A DNA stretch of 64,000 nucleotides from Pandoraea faecigallinarum. Its GTDB lineage: Bacteria; Pseudomonadota; Gammaproteobacteria; Burkholderiales; Burkholderiaceae. Of the stretch, positions 61,662 through 64,000 are shown piece after piece. The notes below the pieces were generated by a model. That model was not told where the DNA came from. It saw only the letters and a list, made by a program, of their open reading frames with translations, and did not search any database. Position 1 is the first letter of the stretch. Every line of letters begins with the position of its first letter. The position numbers and the translations under genes were made by a program. The stretch spans positions 372,001 to 436,000 of the forward strand of contig NZ_CP011807.3 in the NCBI RefSeq assembly GCF_001029105.3, in the 5' to 3' direction.

Positions 61662-62828
61662 ATGCAATCGGTGATGGCGTCAACCCGACAACGAGAGAAC
61701 AAGCCCATCTGGAGCGTGGCCCCCGTGAATGCCCTCGAACAACAACTGAACTATCCTCTTGGCGATTTCCTGCCCGACGGCGGGACCGTGCACGAAGTGG
61801 TGCCCGGCGTTTTCTGGGTACGCATGCCGCTGCCGTTCGTGCTCGACCACATCAATCTGTGGCTGCTGCGCGACGAAGTCGACGGTGTCAAAGGATGGAC
61901 CATTGTCGATTGCGGCATTACCCATCCGCAGATCAAGGCGTATTGGGAGCAAGTGTTCGAGAGCGCGCTGGGCGGTGAGCCGGTGCTGCGCGTCGTCGTC
62001 ACGCATTGCCATCCCGACCACCTCGGTCTTGCGCACTGGATTTGCAAGGGCGGCGACAAGCAGCGCTGGGAGGCGCGTCTTGCCATGTCGCTCGGCGACT
62101 ATGCGTGGGGGCGGCTCATGTCGGAAGGCGACAATAACAACGCCGCCAATGCCGGGGGCGAATTTGCCGTCGCGCATTTCCTCGCGCATGGACTTGCCGA
62201 CGAAGCCATGATCGAGCCGATCCGCAATCGCAAGTCGTACTTCAGCGATCTCGTGCCCGAAGTGCCGTCGCGGTATTTCCGTTTGAAGGACGGCGACTCA
62301 TTGCGCATCGGCGGCAGCGACTGGCGTCTGATCGCCGGTTACGGTCACTCGCCCGAACACATGGCGCTGTATTCGGAACAGCACAACGTGCTCATCTCCG
62401 GCGACATGGTGTTGCCGCGTATTTCCACCAACGTCAGCGTGTTCGACATCGAACCCGAAGCCAACTCGCTGCAACTGTTCCTCGACTCGCTGGGCGTGTA
62501 TCTCGATCTTCCGCCCGACTGCCTCGTGTTGCCCTCGCACGGCCGGCCGTTCACCGGCCTGCACACGCGGATTCGTCAGCTTCGCGATCACCACGCGGCG
62601 CGTCTGCAGGAAGTGCGTGAGGCGTGTGCGAAGTCGCCGCAAAGCGCGGGCGACATCGTACCTATCATGTTCCATCGCAAGCTCGACGCCCATCAGACCA
62701 CCTTCGCCATGGGCGAGGCGCTCGCGCATCTGCACATGCTCTGGCATGCAGGCGAACTCAAACGCGAGCGCGATGCGAAAGGCGTCTGGCGTTTCTCGGC
62801 CGTCCTCTCGCCGGTCCTGCCCGTCTGA
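61662..62828 (+). CDS. Metallo-beta-lactamase-fold hydrolase, divergent from liuR
   Basis: The 388-aa protein has the MBL signature THCHPDHLGLA (HxHxDH, about residues 105-115), with further ligands in the VAHFLAHG, GYGHSPEHM and SGDMVLPRI regions, and a C-terminal helical domain. Probable family: stand-alone MBL hydrolases acting on thioesters or lactones. Possible starts are ATG at 61662, ATG at 61674 and GTG at 61725 (VNALEQQLNYPL). The last has GGAG upstream and best fits the conserved region, so the true start may be later. The LiuR box upstream links it to the liu regulon. Confidence 0.82.
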   Translation: MQSVMASTRQRENKPIWSVAPVNALEQQLNYPLGDFLPDGGTVHEVVPGVFWVRMPLPFVLDHINLWLLRDEVDGVKGWTIVDCGITHPQIKAYWEQVFESALGGEPVLRVVVTHCHPDHLGLAHWICKGGDKQRWEARLAMSLGDYAWGRLMSEGDNNNAANAGGEFAVAHFLAHGLADEAMIEPIRNRKSYFSDLVPEVPSRYFRLKDGDSLRIGGSDWRLIAGYGHSPEHMALYSEQHNVLISGDMVLPRISTNVSVFDIEPEANSLQLFLDSLGVYLDLPPDCLVLPSHGRPFTGLHTRIRQLRDHHAARLQEVREACAKSPQSAGDIVPIMFHRKLDAHQTTFAMGEALAHLHMLWHAGELKRERDAKGVWRFSAVLSPVLPV

Positions 62829-62850
62829 TCCAAGTCAGCGCGCAATCGTG

Positions 62851-62888
62851 AAAAAAGCCCCGGAGACCGACATCTCCGGGGCTTTTTT
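62851..62888. terminator. Bidirectional intrinsic terminator
   Basis: A perfect 16-base inverted repeat (six A, GCCCCGGAGA; loop CCGACA; TCTCCGGGGC, six T) stands between the converging metallo-hydrolase and MFS genes. Both strands end in a T-tract. Confidence 0.95.
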
Positions 62889-62927
62889 CATCGCGTCGCC
62901 GGCATCGTGAGCATGCCGGCGGCCTCG

Positions 62928-64000
62928 TCAGGCGTGTTGCGTCGACGCCGGCACATGGCGGCCTTCGCGACCCAGCAAACCATAGGTCGTCAGGCTGATC
63001 GCCACCGTCAGCAGAATGTACCAGGCGGGCGCGAGCGGGTTCGCCGTGAGTTTGATGAGAGACGTGATCCAGAACGGCGCGAGACCGCCGAAGAGCATCA
63101 CCGAAACGTTGTACAGAATCGAGACGCCCGTCGAGCGCACGCCGACCGGGAACACCTCCGTGACGGCCGTCGGGAACGCGCCCCAGACAAAGCCCATGCA
63201 GATCGCCGGGAGAATCTGGGCCAGCAGCAGGTTGCCCATGGACGGCGCACCGTGCAGGCGCGTGAACATCCAGAACGACGTCAGTCCGTAGAGCAGCACG
63301 AACAGCAGGATCAGCGGCTTGCGACCGACGCGGTCCGAAATCCAGCCCGTCAGCGGACAGAGCAAGGCGATCAGCATGGCAGCGAGGAACGTCGACAGAC
63401 TCGCCACGCCTTGCGTCAGGCCGAGTTGCTTGACGGCGTAGATCGGCGTGTAGATCAGCGTGACGTAGAACGACGTCGTGGCGGCGACCGTCAGGCCGAA
63501 GCCGGCGATCAACGAGCGATAGTGCTTCGAGAAGACGTCGGCAAGCGGCGTGCGGCGTGTCGGTTCACGCGCCGCGGCGTAAGCCAGAAATTCCGGCGAT
63601 TCCGTCATGCGGCGGCGAATGTAGAAGCCCACCGGCCCGATCAGAATGCCGAACAGGAACGGCAGCCGCCAACCCCACGATTCCAGCGCTTCTTTCGTCA
63701 GGCCGGTGTTGAGCGCATACGCGCACAGCCCTGCGAGCGCCACGGCGAGTGCCTGCGAACACATCTGAAAGCTGCCGTAAAAACCGCGCAGATTCGGCGG
63801 CGAGAATTCGATGAGCATGGCCGTCGAGCCCCCGAACTCGCCTCCCGCCGAGAAGCCCTGAATCACACGGGCGAGCAGGATGAGCAACGGCGCTGCGAAG
63901 CCGATGGTCGCGTACGTCGGCGCAATACCGATCAGCCCCGTGCCGAGCGCCATCAACAGCACCATGACTGACAGTGCGGACTTGCGGCCCGCACGGTCCG
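62928..64000 (-). CDS. MFS transporter, metabolite:H+ symporter (ProP/CitA-like), 5' end outside window
   Basis: About 357 codons of an inner membrane transporter are visible, ending at 62928 with STQHA; the frame continues past the right edge. The segment just inside the edge reads DRAGRKSALSVMVLLM, the conserved MFS loop after helix 2. Typical MHS-family features follow: RVIQGFSAGGEFGGSTAMLIEF, RRRMTESPEF and the second-half loop GWISDRVGRKPLIL. Ten helices are in view. The substrate is probably an organic acid, proline or betaine. Confidence 0.9.
   Translation of the reverse strand, partial: DRAGRKSALSVMVLLMALGTGLIGIAPTYATIGFAAPLLILLARVIQGFSAGGEFGGSTAMLIEFSPPNLRGFYGSFQMCSQALAVALAGLCAYALNTGLTKEALESWGWRLPFLFGILIGPVGFYIRRRMTESPEFLAYAAAREPTRRTPLADVFSKHYRSLIAGFGLTVAATTSFYVTLIYTPIYAVKQLGLTQGVASLSTFLAAMLIALLCPLTGWISDRVGRKPLILLFVLLYGLTSFWMFTRLHGAPSMGNLLLAQILPAICMGFVWGAFPTAVTEVFPVGVRSTGVSILYNVSVMLFGGLAPFWITSLIKLTANPLAPAWYILLTVAISLTTYGLLGREGRHVPASTQHA

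Overview
The window is about 64 kb of high-GC chromosomal DNA from a Burkholderiaceae-type betaproteobacterium. Gene content (liu/mcc leucine catabolism, aceK, two OmpC-type porins, a CopABCD-like copper locus) and protein style most resemble Pandoraea, but the genus is an inference. I found no rRNA, tRNA, CRISPR array, insertion sequence or prophage. Coding density is high, with many 4-bp ATGA start/stop overlaps. Several short tandem repeats with 9-12 bp units are scattered through it.

Layout. 0-7 kb: the 5' part of a Tat-exported AcpA-type phosphoesterase lipoprotein with a Pho-box-like upstream site; a LysR regulator divergent from a DsbA-like/NAD(P)-binding gene pair; and an alkylation-response operon ada, 2OG-Fe(II) oxygenase, alkB. 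7-18 kb: copC-copD, a G3E GTPase behind two TGCAAC-type palindromes (Zur-like), pirin, PhzF-like and YigZ genes, then a translationally coupled copper operon (His/Met-rich protein, TolC-type lipoprotein, multicopper oxidase, cupredoxin). 18-23 kb: a hypothetical protein ending in a GMS repeat, preceded by a hairpin-rich region; two small secreted proteins; a porin; and 3-hydroxybutyryl-CoA dehydrogenase.

23-30 kb: the most unusual part. Three tandem paralogs of about 685-756 aa lie on the minus strand, separated by 27 and 40 bp. Each has a long basic N-terminal extension, one hydrophobic segment, a conserved helical N-domain, a CGGGC-containing middle domain, and a C-terminal region with an invariant Cys / His (+34) / Asp-Pro-Trp (+51) arrangement that looks like a papain- or transglutaminase-like catalytic triad. 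I do not recognise a named family and regard this as the best candidate for an undescribed secreted enzyme or toxin system.

30-43 kb: nitronate monooxygenase, metallo-hydrolase, MaoC-like protein, a ghrA-mvaB-ybaK cluster, YaeQ, an alpha/beta hydrolase, two paralogous XRE regulators, a DMT transporter, a 1.1-kb gene-poor stretch, a second porin and an AraC remnant.

43-64 kb: a long minus-strand leucine/isovalerate catabolism block. It runs thioesterase, isovaleryl-CoA dehydrogenase, aceK, carbonic anhydrase, acetyl-CoA acetyltransferase, SDR, 2-hydroxychromene-2-carboxylate isomerase-like protein, ychJ, mccB and enoyl-CoA hydratase, then bioA-bioF-bioD-bioB, then mccA. It is headed by a MerR-type LiuR regulator. 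Three palindromes of the form TTnACGTTnACGTnAA lie before the thioesterase/liuA genes, between liuR and a metallo-hydrolase, and before ghrA-mvaB. They link the HMG-CoA lyase locus 25 kb away to the same inferred LiuR regulon. Biotin synthesis sits between the two subunits of the biotin-dependent carboxylase. The window ends inside an MFS (metabolite:H+ symporter type) transporter.
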